Positions 12,987 through 20,149 of a stretch of DNA of 52,838 nucleotides are shown here, in pieces (the first letter of the stretch is position 1; each line of letters begins with the position of its first letter). This DNA is from a virus: the IMG/VR virus record IMGVR_UViG_3300046533_000456, positions 1 through 52,838 of that record; one strand, 5' to 3'. The translations under genes and the position numbers were made by a program. The notes under the pieces were generated by a model. It saw only the letters and a program-made list of their open reading frames with translations. It was not told where the DNA came from and did not search any database.

Positions 12987-14022
12987 CAACACCCCCGCCG
13001 CGCGGCCCACGCTGCTCCCGCCACGCGAAGCCAACCCGTTCTCCGCGGGCGAGATTGCCGTCAATGCGTCCGGCAACCGCGGGATCGTCGCCGTCGAGCA
13101 GCAGAAGGCTATCGCCGAAATTCAGGCCCGGCTGATTGTCGCCAGAGCCAACCCGCGCGACCCGATCCGGTCGATGGAGCTGATCCTCAACGACTGCACG
13201 CGGACCTCTCTGGCGAACAATGCGGTCTACCAGTATGCGCGCGGCGGGACCGATATCCGCGGTCCCTCGATCCGGCTCGCCGAGGCGATTGCCCAGAGGT
13301 GGGGCAACATCGCGTCAGGCCTCAAGGTGATGTCGCGATCGGGCGAGTATTCGGAGTGCGTCGCCTACGCGTGGGACTTGGAGAGCGGCTACTACGACGA
13401 GCGCCAGTTCCCCGTGCGGCACTGGCGCGACACCCGCCAGGGCGGCTACCAGCTCACCGACGAGCGCGATATCTACGAGCTGATCGCGAACATGGGCCAG
13501 CGCCGCAAGCGCGCCGTGCTGCTGACCGTAATCCCTGGCGACGTCACCGAGGCCGCCCTCGAGCAGTGCGAGCGGACGATGCATGCCGCCGCCGACGTCA
13601 CCCCCGACGGCATCAAGAAGCTGGTCGAGGCGTTCGCCGAAATGGGCGTCACCCAGCCGCAGATCGAGGCGCGGATACAACGCCGCCTCGACGCTGTGCG
13701 ACCGGCGCAGATCGTGATGTTGCGCAAGGTCTTCATGTCGCTGAAGGACGGCATGAGCGAAGTCGCGGACTGGTTCGAAGCCGTGGTGTCCCAGCCCACA
13801 GGCGAAGGTGACGCCCCGTCGGGGCAGCAGCAGCAGCAGCAGGGAACGCGGCGCCGCACGCGCCGCACCCGGGACGCGGATCCGCCGCCACCGTTGGCGA
13901 CCCCGGCAACCGAGGACAACAAGCCGGCGCCTACGACCGAGGACAACAAGCCGCCACCAGAGGAGGGGCGGCAGCAACAACAGCAACCGAGCGGTCGCCG
14001 ACAAGTCCAGTTCGAGGTGTGA
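12979..14022 (+). CDS. Putative phage recombination (annealing-like) protein
   Basis: A 347-residue protein overlapping the upstream gene by 8 bp. Residues 35-255 are a conserved globular region with the hallmark RGGTDIRGPSIRLAEAIA (about 87-104), then a strand-rich part (YSECVAYAWDLESGYYDERQFPV) and NMGQRRKRAVLLTVIPGDV. This family is common next to phage exonucleases, so a RecT-like single-strand annealing role is inferred from context. I do not see RecT or Erf signatures directly. The C-terminal 85 residues are disordered, with Gln runs, Arg clusters and a repeated TEDNKP, which could bind DNA or SSB-like partners. Confidence 0.65.
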   Translation: MADNTPAARPTLLPPREANPFSAGEIAVNASGNRGIVAVEQQKAIAEIQARLIVARANPRDPIRSMELILNDCTRTSLANNAVYQYARGGTDIRGPSIRLAEAIAQRWGNIASGLKVMSRSGEYSECVAYAWDLESGYYDERQFPVRHWRDTRQGGYQLTDERDIYELIANMGQRRKRAVLLTVIPGDVTEAALEQCERTMHAAADVTPDGIKKLVEAFAEMGVTQPQIEARIQRRLDAVRPAQIVMLRKVFMSLKDGMSEVADWFEAVVSQPTGEGDAPSGQQQQQQGTRRRTRRTRDADPPPPLATPATEDNKPAPTTEDNKPPPEEGRQQQQQPSGRRQVQFEV

Positions 14023-14034
14023 GGAGTAGTTCGG

Positions 14035-14316
14035 ATGCCACACGCTGTTTACGCCAAGATCGACGAAGAGCAATTCCAAGCCCTGGTGCGCGGCGAGGCG
14101 GTCGAGATCGAGAGCGTCGCCGGTCCCAAGGTTGTCGTCATCCTCGCCGACATCGGCTGGGCGTCGATGATGCGCGCGATCGAGGTCGCGATGAAGGGGG
14201 CGCGCGGCGGCGGGACCGACATCCGCGGCGGCTCAATGCGTCTCGCCGAGGACATCGCGGAGCGGTGGGGCAAGATCGGGACCGACCGCGACAAGTTCAG
14301 GTTCGACGAGGTGTAG
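14035..14316 (+). CDS. Small protein sharing the TDIRG module
   Basis: A 93-residue protein preceded by GAGGAG. The first 50 residues are an alpha/beta segment of unknown family. Residues about 57-82 (GGGTDIRGGSMRLAEDIAERWGKI) repeat, with about three quarters identity, the signature region of the annealing-like protein 0.9 kb upstream, and the DNA similarity is also high. It probably arose by a partial duplication or recombination and may bind the same partner or substrate. Function unknown. Confidence 0.65.
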   Translation: MPHAVYAKIDEEQFQALVRGEAVEIESVAGPKVVVILADIGWASMMRAIEVAMKGARGGGTDIRGGSMRLAEDIAERWGKIGTDRDKFRFDEV

Positions 14317-14318
14317 TG

Positions 14319-14546
14319 ATGTCGGGTTACGTCGCGTCGCCGAAGCCAAAGCCCGAGAAGCCGCCGGTCCCGTCGACGAAGGAACGGCTGTTCGTCGCCT
14401 TGTGGAGGTTCAAGATGGAGGTCGACTCGCTGGATTGGTCGACGCTCGCGATGAGCGAAGACGACAAGGCGGAAATTCGCGCCGATTGGGCGAAGGTCGT
14501 GACCAGCCTGCGCGACGGGTTGGCGCGGGCGAGGGCGGGACAATGA
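14319..14546 (+). CDS. Hypothetical small protein
   Basis: A 75-residue protein. A Pro/Lys-rich leader (KPKPEKPPVPSTKE) precedes a helical domain (RLFVALWRFKMEVDSLDW…AEIRADWAKVVTSLRDGLARA). Start two bases after the preceding stop; the stop overlaps the next ATG (ATGA). No family recognised. Confidence 0.6.
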   Translation: MSGYVASPKPKPEKPPVPSTKERLFVALWRFKMEVDSLDWSTLAMSEDDKAEIRADWAKVVTSLRDGLARARAGQ

Positions 14547-14743
14547 CCGAGCTATTCCCGATCGGCATCGACGAGCAGATCGCGTGCGTGGAGCGCGAGA
14601 TCGCGCTGCGCCGCCGGGTCTACCCGCGCCGGATCGCCGACCGGAAGATGACCCAGCAGCTCGCCGACCGACAGCTCGCGGCGATGAGCGCCGCGCTCCA
14701 TACGCTTCTTTTCGTGAGGGACAACAATGGTCACCAGCGTTGA
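14543..14743 (+). CDS. Hypothetical small phage protein
   Basis: A 66-residue basic helical protein (IDEQIACVEREIALRRRVYPRRIADRKMTQQLADRQLAAMSAALHTL, shown in part). The pattern V-x-R-E-I-x-x-R-x-x-V-Y-P-R, then a Met-x2-Gln helix, is familiar from many phages, usually close to recombination or ATPase genes. It likely forms a helical hairpin. It overlaps the ATPase gene by 17 bp. Function unknown. Confidence 0.65.
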   Translation: MTELFPIGIDEQIACVEREIALRRRVYPRRIADRKMTQQLADRQLAAMSAALHTLLFVRDNNGHQR

Positions 14744-16412
14744 TGTAGCCGTCCGCAATTTCCGCGGTTGCGCAGACGGGCGGTTCTCGTGTTCGCCGAT
14801 CGCGCTGATCGGCGGGCTGAACGCGGCGGGCAAAAGCTCGATCGCCCAGGCGGTCGGCTCGGCGCTCACCGGCAACACGCTCCCGATCGAGGGCATGCGG
14901 GCCAATGCCGCGGGTGCGCTCGTTCGTATCGGCGCGACGATGAGCGTCGTCGAGGTGTCAACCAACGACGGCTCTTGCTCGGTCGAATGGCCGTCTGCGC
15001 GCGCCACGACCGGCGGTGGTCGCCCTCCGCAGGCGAGCGAGTTCGCCGTCGGCCTGCAGTCGATCGTCAAGATGGCTCCGAAGGATCGGCTGCGCGTCCT
15101 TGCCGATTATCTGCACGCCGACCCGACACGCGAGGATCTGGCGGCAGCGCTAGGCGAGGCCGGGCTGGACCCCGAGGTCGTGCTCAAGTCCATCTGGCCG
15201 ATCATCGAGCAGAGCGGCTGGGATGGCGCGGTGCAGGCCCGGCGCGAGCGCGGCGCCGAGATGAAGGGGCAATGGCGAGGGGCGACCGGCGCGAATTACG
15301 GCTCGCGTGTCGCGGGGTCATGGCGGCCCGATCTGGCCGAGCTGGACGAGGCCGAACTCGCCACCGTTGTCAGGAACGCGCAGGCCGAGCGCGATCGCGC
15401 GCTGAGCGCCCAGGCGGTCACCGCAGCCGAGCGGACACGGCTCGAGGAGGAAGCCGACCTTCTCGACGTCCGCCACGATGCGCTCGCTCGGGCCAACACG
15501 CGGGTCGAGGAGTACACCGCGGCCTATCAGCAGGCGCAGCAGCATCGCGCCGCGCTCCCGCCAGCGGGAAAGCCGGAGACGATCCCGTGCCCGTACTGCG
15601 GCCAACCGATCCTCATCAACAAGGTGTCGTTGGTTGAGACGAGGTATGAGAAAGCCGACGATATCGCCTTGGATAGCAAGGAGCTGCAGAAGCGACGTGA
15701 CGCAATTGCCACAGCGGACGGAAAGCTATCGCACGCCAACGATGATCTGCAGCAGGCCCGCAAGGATGTGGCAAACGCCGAGGCCGCGGTGCGCGGCTCG
15801 AATGACGCGAAAGAACGAATCGCTAACTGGCCCCGTGCCGTCGAAACGGGCGTGGACATCGCGACCGCCGAGCAGCAGCTCCAACGGGCCGAGAAGCGGC
15901 TCGCCGAGCACCGCACCAAGATCGAGGCCGATCGGCTGCACCGGCTGATCGAGGGCAACGAGATCGTGATCGATCTACTCGCCAGCGACGGGCTGCGCGC
16001 CAAGAAGCTGGGCCGGGTGATCGACGTCTTCGATGCGCAACTGGCCGACCTCTGCCGGGCCGCCGGGTGGCTCGCGGTGCGCGTCGACGACGCAGGCAAT
16101 ATCGGCTACGGCGACCGCGCCTATGGGCTGCTCTCGACCTCGGAGCAGTACCGGGTGCGCGCCATTCTGGCGGTCGCTATGGCGCAGCTTGACGGCTCGC
16201 AGCTCGTCGTCCTCGACGGCGCCGACGTTCTCGACGCGCCGTCGCGCGGCCAACTGTTTTCGATGCTCGGCACGATCGACGTTCCGGCGCTCGTCACCAT
16301 GACGCTGGCCCGGCGCAGTCTGATGCCGGACCTCGCCGTCGCAGAGCTTGGCCGCTCCTACTGGCTGACCGGCGGGGTTGTCGAGCCGATCGACGATCGC
16401 GTCGCAGCTTAA
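14727..16412 (+). CDS. Rad50/SbcC-like AAA ATPase with zinc hook
   Basis: A 561-residue protein of the SMC/Rad50 type. Walker A is GGLNAAGKSS (29-38). Two coiled-coil arms rich in Ala/Arg/Glu/Gln flank a hook CPYC near residues 288-291. The C-terminal lobe has the signature LSTSEQYRVRAIL and Walker B LVVLDGADVLD. No SbcD-like nuclease gene is recognised next to it, so it may work with the phage exonuclease or recombinase or with host partners in holding DNA ends. It is much shorter than bacterial SbcC (about 1000 residues), as usual for phage versions. Overlaps the preceding gene by 17 bp. Confidence 0.85.
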   Translation: MVTSVDVAVRNFRGCADGRFSCSPIALIGGLNAAGKSSIAQAVGSALTGNTLPIEGMRANAAGALVRIGATMSVVEVSTNDGSCSVEWPSARATTGGGRPPQASEFAVGLQSIVKMAPKDRLRVLADYLHADPTREDLAAALGEAGLDPEVVLKSIWPIIEQSGWDGAVQARRERGAEMKGQWRGATGANYGSRVAGSWRPDLAELDEAELATVVRNAQAERDRALSAQAVTAAERTRLEEEADLLDVRHDALARANTRVEEYTAAYQQAQQHRAALPPAGKPETIPCPYCGQPILINKVSLVETRYEKADDIALDSKELQKRRDAIATADGKLSHANDDLQQARKDVANAEAAVRGSNDAKERIANWPRAVETGVDIATAEQQLQRAEKRLAEHRTKIEADRLHRLIEGNEIVIDLLASDGLRAKKLGRVIDVFDAQLADLCRAAGWLAVRVDDAGNIGYGDRAYGLLSTSEQYRVRAILAVAMAQLDGSQLVVLDGADVLDAPSRGQLFSMLGTIDVPALVTMTLARRSLMPDLAVAELGRSYWLTGGVVEPIDDRVAA

Positions 16413-16459
16413 ATGCCGCACCGGAAAAGTTTGCAAACCTCATATGTGGACAACTAGTT

Positions 16460-16678
16460 ATGGCCCGCGATCGACTAACCTTCCGGCAACGAGACGTAAC
16501 GGCGGCGATCAAAGCCGTCGAGGCGGCAGGGAAGTCTGTCCACCGGGTCGTGGTCCGCAAGGACGGAGTCGAAGTCATTACCGGCGACGACGTCGAGCAC
16601 TGCACCGATCGCCCGACAGACGCCGATAAACGCATCTTGGAGCGCATGAAGAATGCTTTACCGCCAAAGAAGGTCTGA
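16460..16678 (+). CDS. Hypothetical small protein upstream of integrase
   Basis: A 72-residue basic protein. The layout FRQRDVTAAIKAVEAAGKSVHRVVVRKDGVEVITG (shown in part) is helix-strand-strand, a pattern often seen in small phage proteins encoded next to integrases. A GTTTGCAAAC palindrome lies 22 bp before its start. It overlaps the integrase gene by 26 bp. It could be an excisionase-like or accessory factor by position; there is no HTH motif to support that directly. Confidence 0.6.
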   Translation: MARDRLTFRQRDVTAAIKAVEAAGKSVHRVVVRKDGVEVITGDDVEHCTDRPTDADKRILERMKNALPPKKV

Positions 16679-17807
16679 AGCTGACAAAAAGCTCTGGCCG
16701 CACCTTCACCCCTTCACCGACCGCCACGGGAAGAGACGATGCTACTACCGCTACAAAGGCCGCAGCGTGCCGATCACCGCGGACCCGGTCAAACAGCCCG
16801 AGCTGTTCAAGGCGCAGTACGAGGCCGCGCGTGATGGCAAGCCGATGCCCATCGAGCCGGATCCCGGCGCGCCGAAAGGTCGGCACCCCGCGGGAACGTG
16901 GAACGCCGCGATCGACGACTACCTCGGGACCAGCAAATATGCCGTCAAGGCCGACAACACGAAAAAAGCCTACCAGCCGTGGATCGATCTTCTCCGCGCC
17001 GTCGTCGGCGACGAGCTGATGAAGAACACCACCCGCTGGTCGATCTTCAAGCTCCACGACGAGGTCGTGAAGTCCGATCGCAAGCCGCAGGCGAACACCT
17101 TCCTGTCGGTTCTCAGCAACGTCATCCACGTCGGCAAGATCCGCGACTGGTTGAAGGACGATCTGCTCATCGGCATCGAGCATCAGGAGGTCGAGAGCAA
17201 CAGCCATCGCCCCTACACCCAGGACGAGGTCGAGGCGTGGAGGAGCACCTACCCGATCGGCACGATGGCGCGCGCCGCGTTCGAATTCGTCTATCAGTTC
17301 GCGCTTAGCCGGGCCGAGCTGATCGTGCTCTCGCCGGCCCACATCACGGGCGGCGTGCTCTGGATCACCCGAGTGAAAACCGGCGCACCGCAAGTCGCCA
17401 ACGTCTATGGCGATCCGATCATGTGCGAGGTGTTGGAAGCCTTCCCGCAGGCCGACGACAGCGTCGTCAATCTGCAGGGACGAGCGACAATGCCGTTCCT
17501 ACGCAACCGCTCTGGCAGGCCGTGGCTGTCCAGCGCCTTTGGCAAGCAATGGCGGCGATGGGCCGAGGCCGCGGGACTGCCCAGCGATTTCACGATACAT
17601 GGAGGGCGCAGCACATTCGTTACCGACGCTATGGATACCGGCGTCGCCAATCAGGACGCCATGCGGGTCACCGGGCACCTCGACGAGCGCGTGTTCTCGC
17701 GGGTCTATGGCAAGAAGCACAACAAGGAACGGGCCGCAGCGCGAGCGCAAAAGGCCGTGCTCGCAGAGCGGCAGAAGCGTGCGGCGGCGCTGAAGGTGGT
17801 CGCATGA
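16653..17807 (+). CDS. int: Tyrosine-family phage integrase
   Basis: A 384-residue protein. The N-terminus has an arm-binding-like part (RRCYYRYKGRSVPI), then a core-binding segment (residues about 85-170). The catalytic half keeps Arg in ALSRAEL (near 219), Lys in VKTG (near 242), HGGR (near 317-320, where most relatives have H-x-L-R), the second His in TGH (near 344) and the Tyr in RVYGK (near 352). It is therefore a divergent but intact recombinase, and the phage is probably temperate. GCAAACC-type sites on both sides of the gene are candidates for arm-type binding sites. Confidence 0.85.
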   Translation: MLYRQRRSEADKKLWPHLHPFTDRHGKRRCYYRYKGRSVPITADPVKQPELFKAQYEAARDGKPMPIEPDPGAPKGRHPAGTWNAAIDDYLGTSKYAVKADNTKKAYQPWIDLLRAVVGDELMKNTTRWSIFKLHDEVVKSDRKPQANTFLSVLSNVIHVGKIRDWLKDDLLIGIEHQEVESNSHRPYTQDEVEAWRSTYPIGTMARAAFEFVYQFALSRAELIVLSPAHITGGVLWITRVKTGAPQVANVYGDPIMCEVLEAFPQADDSVVNLQGRATMPFLRNRSGRPWLSSAFGKQWRRWAEAAGLPSDFTIHGGRSTFVTDAMDTGVANQDAMRVTGHLDERVFSRVYGKKHNKERAAARAQKAVLAERQKRAAALKVVA

Positions 17808-18136
17808 GCGAGTCCCGCGTCTGGATCGCCCAGTGCCTCTGCCCCGACCGGCACTGCATCATCGGGGAGATCGGCCTGGCCGAAAGCGACGCCGAGGCCG
17901 AGACGAATGTGCGCGCCCCGCTGCGCCGAAAAGTCGTCGAATTATTAAAGAGCGGCGAGATCAATCCTTGGTGCGCGATCTGCGACGCGAACCGCGCGAC
18001 GTGGCGCTACGAGGTGCGCCGCACCGCGTTCGGCTCAGTGGAAGAGGCAATCCCGAAGCTGCGGGAAACCGAGGCGAAGAATGCTCTCACGAACCTGATT
18101 TACGGCGATCTGCACCGGAACACCAAACCGAACTGA
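17804..18136 (+). CDS. Hypothetical cysteine-containing protein
   Basis: A 110-residue protein coupled to the integrase by ATGA. Contains CLCPDRHC (residues 11-18) and WCAICD (56-61), two CxxC-like groups that could hold a zinc, followed by a strand-and-helix C-terminal half. The order QCLCPDRHCIIGEIG…INPWCAICDANRATWRYEVRR (shown in part) is familiar from phage proteins of unknown function. It could be a small zinc-binding regulator or a partner of the integrase; no direct evidence. Confidence 0.65.
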   Translation: MSESRVWIAQCLCPDRHCIIGEIGLAESDAEAETNVRAPLRRKVVELLKSGEINPWCAICDANRATWRYEVRRTAFGSVEEAIPKLRETEAKNALTNLIYGDLHRNTKPN

Positions 18137-18151
18137 AGGGGGAGGAAGATC

Positions 18152-18484
18152 ATGCCGACAGTATTTGCCATCGTCGACAACGACGAGGAGCTGCTTAAGC
18201 TGGTCTGGAACACCATGTGGGCCTGGCGCAACAGCAAAGTCATCGCGCGCCTCGACCAGCATCGCGTCCGCCTCAAGATCTCTGTCAGCAGGAGAGAGGA
18301 CGGATTGTCGGCATCAATCCAGAGCCTGATGACCGGGATGAGCCATCCTCTCGGCGACCGGGTGATCGTCCGATCGACCCCGCCAGACAAGGATTCGCAT
18401 TTTCGCAACGTGGTGCCACCGGGCGCCGTTCCTGGGCATGTTTTGCAAACCACCAACGAAAAGGTTTGCGAACTGCTGCCGTAA
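18152..18484 (+). CDS. Hypothetical protein
   Basis: A 110-residue protein with a strong ribosome site (GGGGGAGG). First 50 residues: TVFAIVDNDEELLKLVWNTMW and an Arg-rich strand region; then a loop-rich segment. The final 20 codons run through two GCAAACC-type motifs (18441-18473), so the protein's C-terminus (VLQTTNEKVCELL) is constrained by or derived from those sites. Function unknown. Confidence 0.55.
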   Translation: MPTVFAIVDNDEELLKLVWNTMWAWRNSKVIARLDQHRVRLKISVSRREDGLSASIQSLMTGMSHPLGDRVIVRSTPPDKDSHFRNVVPPGAVPGHVLQTTNEKVCELLP

Positions 18485-18630
18485 CTATTTGATTTTGCAA
18501 TGGCGGTGATATGGTTTACCGACATCGCGGGATTAACGCGAAACGCCAGTAAATCAATCACTTAGCCTTGCAAACCACCCCCAAAGGGCACATAGCGCAA
18601 TCAACGGCTTAGTTGGGCGCTCGCAAACCC
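18441..18630. other. GCAAACC sites next to integrase (candidate att/arm region)
   Basis: TTTTGCAAACCACC at 18441-18454, an inverted GGTTTGCG at 18463-18470, CTTGCAAACCACCC at 18567-18580 and CGCAAACCC at 18622-18630 lie just after the integrase-linked genes. A perfect GTTTGCAAAC palindrome stands at 16429-16438 on the other side of the integrase. The direct repeat TTGCAAACCACC occurs twice, 126 bp apart. Between them is the only long non-coding space near the integrase (18485-18660). Arm-type integrase sites around attP, or operators, would look like this; which one is inference. Confidence 0.45.
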
Positions 18631-18660
18631 GAGGGGATAACCGCGAGGAGAAGTGAAACC

Positions 18661-19137
18661 ATGATTAGCATGCTTCAAGTCGCCGAGGAGATAAAAAGCC
18701 TCGAGCGAGAAAACGGGAACCTCGACCCCAACGACGTGGTCGAGCGGGCGCGCGATGTTAACTCGCCCATGCACGGCTTCTTCGAATGGGACGACAACGA
18801 AGCCGCGAAGCAGTACCGCATCAACCAGGCTTGCCTGCTCATCCGCCGCGTCAAGGTTCAGGTCACGGTGCGCGACGTCGACCTCGATGTCGTCCGCTAT
18901 GTCCGCGACCCGGAGGCGTCCGGTCAGTACAGCAACATCCTGCGGGTGCGGGGCGAGGAAGCACGCTCACGGGACGTCGTCGTCGACGAGATGGCTCGCG
19001 TCAAGGGTGCCGCCAAGCGCGCCCGCGCCGTCGCCACCGTCCTCGGCACCACGGCGCAAGTCGACGAGATCATCCGCTTGGCTGAGATCGTCGTCCGGCA
19101 AGCTGGCATCCAAGACCAGCCTCAAGGCGAAGCGTAA
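18661..19137 (+). CDS. Hypothetical conserved phage protein
   Basis: A 158-residue soluble protein. The start at 18661 has GAGGAG 10 bp upstream. The N-terminal region (MLQVAEEIKSLERENGNLDPNDVVERARD…HGFFEWDDNEAAKQYRINQACLLIRRVKV, shown in part) is a pattern I recognise from other phage proteins of unknown function: an acidic helix pair, then W-D-D/E-x-x-A-A-x-x-Y-R-x-x-Q-A. The second half has strands, then a helix containing RAVATVLGTTAQVDEIIRLAE. Upstream of a structured intergenic hairpin and another conserved phage gene. Confidence 0.65.
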   Translation: MISMLQVAEEIKSLERENGNLDPNDVVERARDVNSPMHGFFEWDDNEAAKQYRINQACLLIRRVKVQVTVRDVDLDVVRYVRDPEASGQYSNILRVRGEEARSRDVVVDEMARVKGAAKRARAVATVLGTTAQVDEIIRLAEIVVRQAGIQDQPQGEA

Positions 19138-19144
19138 ACCAAAA

Positions 19145-19179
19145 GGCGAGGCCAGTCGGTGCAAACGACCAGCCTCGCC
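19145..19179 (+). promoter_or_regulatory. Intergenic hairpin between two phage genes
   Basis: GGCGAGGC (19145-19152) pairs with GCCTCGCC (19172-19179). Inside, GTCG pairs with CGAC around GTGCAAA, leaving a symmetric CA/CA internal loop. The stem is perfect. No U tract follows, so it is more likely an mRNA processing or control element between 18661-19137 and 19218-20126 than a terminator. It carries the GCAAAC word seen in the integrase-flanking sites. Confidence 0.45.
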
Positions 19180-19217
19180 CACTTCGAAGCTTTAATCCCC
19201 AAGGAAGGAACAAAGCA

Positions 19218-20126
19218 ATGGCACGTACAACTAAAGCTGCTGCAGCACCAGTCGAAATCGACATCATGGATTTGAAGCAGGGGAGCGGCTCGTATTGCTT
19301 AGTCGGCACCACGCCCTTCTACTGCAACCGGATGGCGGCCAAAGCAAAGCGCGAGCTGTTATTGCCGCACGGCCCGATGAGCAAGACGCAAAAGGCGACT
19401 CGATTAAAACATGCGCCTTACGCGGAATATCGGGACTCGCCTTACATCTGCCAGTTCGCAGCGGGCGAGACGCTTCTTGAAATGATCGGCTCAGCGCCAA
19501 AGATGTCGGTCGCTTCGGCGGCGCTGAGAATGCCGACGTCGGCGAGCAAGACCGAGATCAAGCAACTGGTCAGATCGCCCGCCGAGAAGGTGTCGCTGTG
19601 GGGGCTTCCTCGGCTCGATATGTCGGTCGTGCGGATGGCTGGAATTAGCCGAACGCCAGACGTCAGGACTCGCGCCAAGCTCGATCGCTGGGCGATGAAA
19701 ATCACCCTGCTTTGGGCCGAACCGATGCTCTCCGCGACCAAAGTCACGCAACTCCTCGGTGCTGCTGGCTTTATTTGCGGGCTTGGTGACTGGCGGGTGG
19801 AGAAGGGCGGTGAATATGGCGCGTTCCGCCTCGCCGATCCTGACGACGCGGAGCTGCTCGACATCATGCGCGAGGGTGGCTTCCTGGCGCAACAGGAGGC
19901 GCTAAAAACCCCGATCTGCTCTAACTCCGAAAGCGAAGAGCTGATGGGTTGGTATCTCGAAGAGTTGGGCCGCAGGGGCATCGACCCGGAGAAAGAGAAG
20001 CCGGAAGACATCGAGACGGATGACGAGGAGATGCTCTTCCGCGCGGGCGATGAAACCTTGGTAGCGCCCGGTAGTGTTACCGAGGCCTTGCCGGTTCAAC
20101 AAAATGGGGAGGACTTTCATCCTTAG
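19218..20126 (+). CDS. Hypothetical conserved phage protein
   Basis: A 302-residue protein preceded by AAGGAAGGA. No recognised catalytic motif. The middle portion (residues 60-225) is the most conserved-looking: KHAPYAEYRDSPY, LRMPTSASKTEIKQLVRSPAEKV, TPDVRTRAKLDRWAMKITLLWA, ICGLGDWRVEKGGEYGAFRL. The C-terminal 70 residues are acidic and probably disordered. The pair formed with the gene before it looks like a unit. It is the last gene before the 2.2-kb repeat array. Function unknown. Confidence 0.7.
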   Translation: MARTTKAAAAPVEIDIMDLKQGSGSYCLVGTTPFYCNRMAAKAKRELLLPHGPMSKTQKATRLKHAPYAEYRDSPYICQFAAGETLLEMIGSAPKMSVASAALRMPTSASKTEIKQLVRSPAEKVSLWGLPRLDMSVVRMAGISRTPDVRTRAKLDRWAMKITLLWAEPMLSATKVTQLLGAAGFICGLGDWRVEKGGEYGAFRLADPDDAELLDIMREGGFLAQQEALKTPICSNSESEELMGWYLEELGRRGIDPEKEKPEDIETDDEEMLFRAGDETLVAPGSVTEALPVQQNGEDFHP

Positions 20127-20149
20127 ACACCGATTGGTGCGTTTTATGG

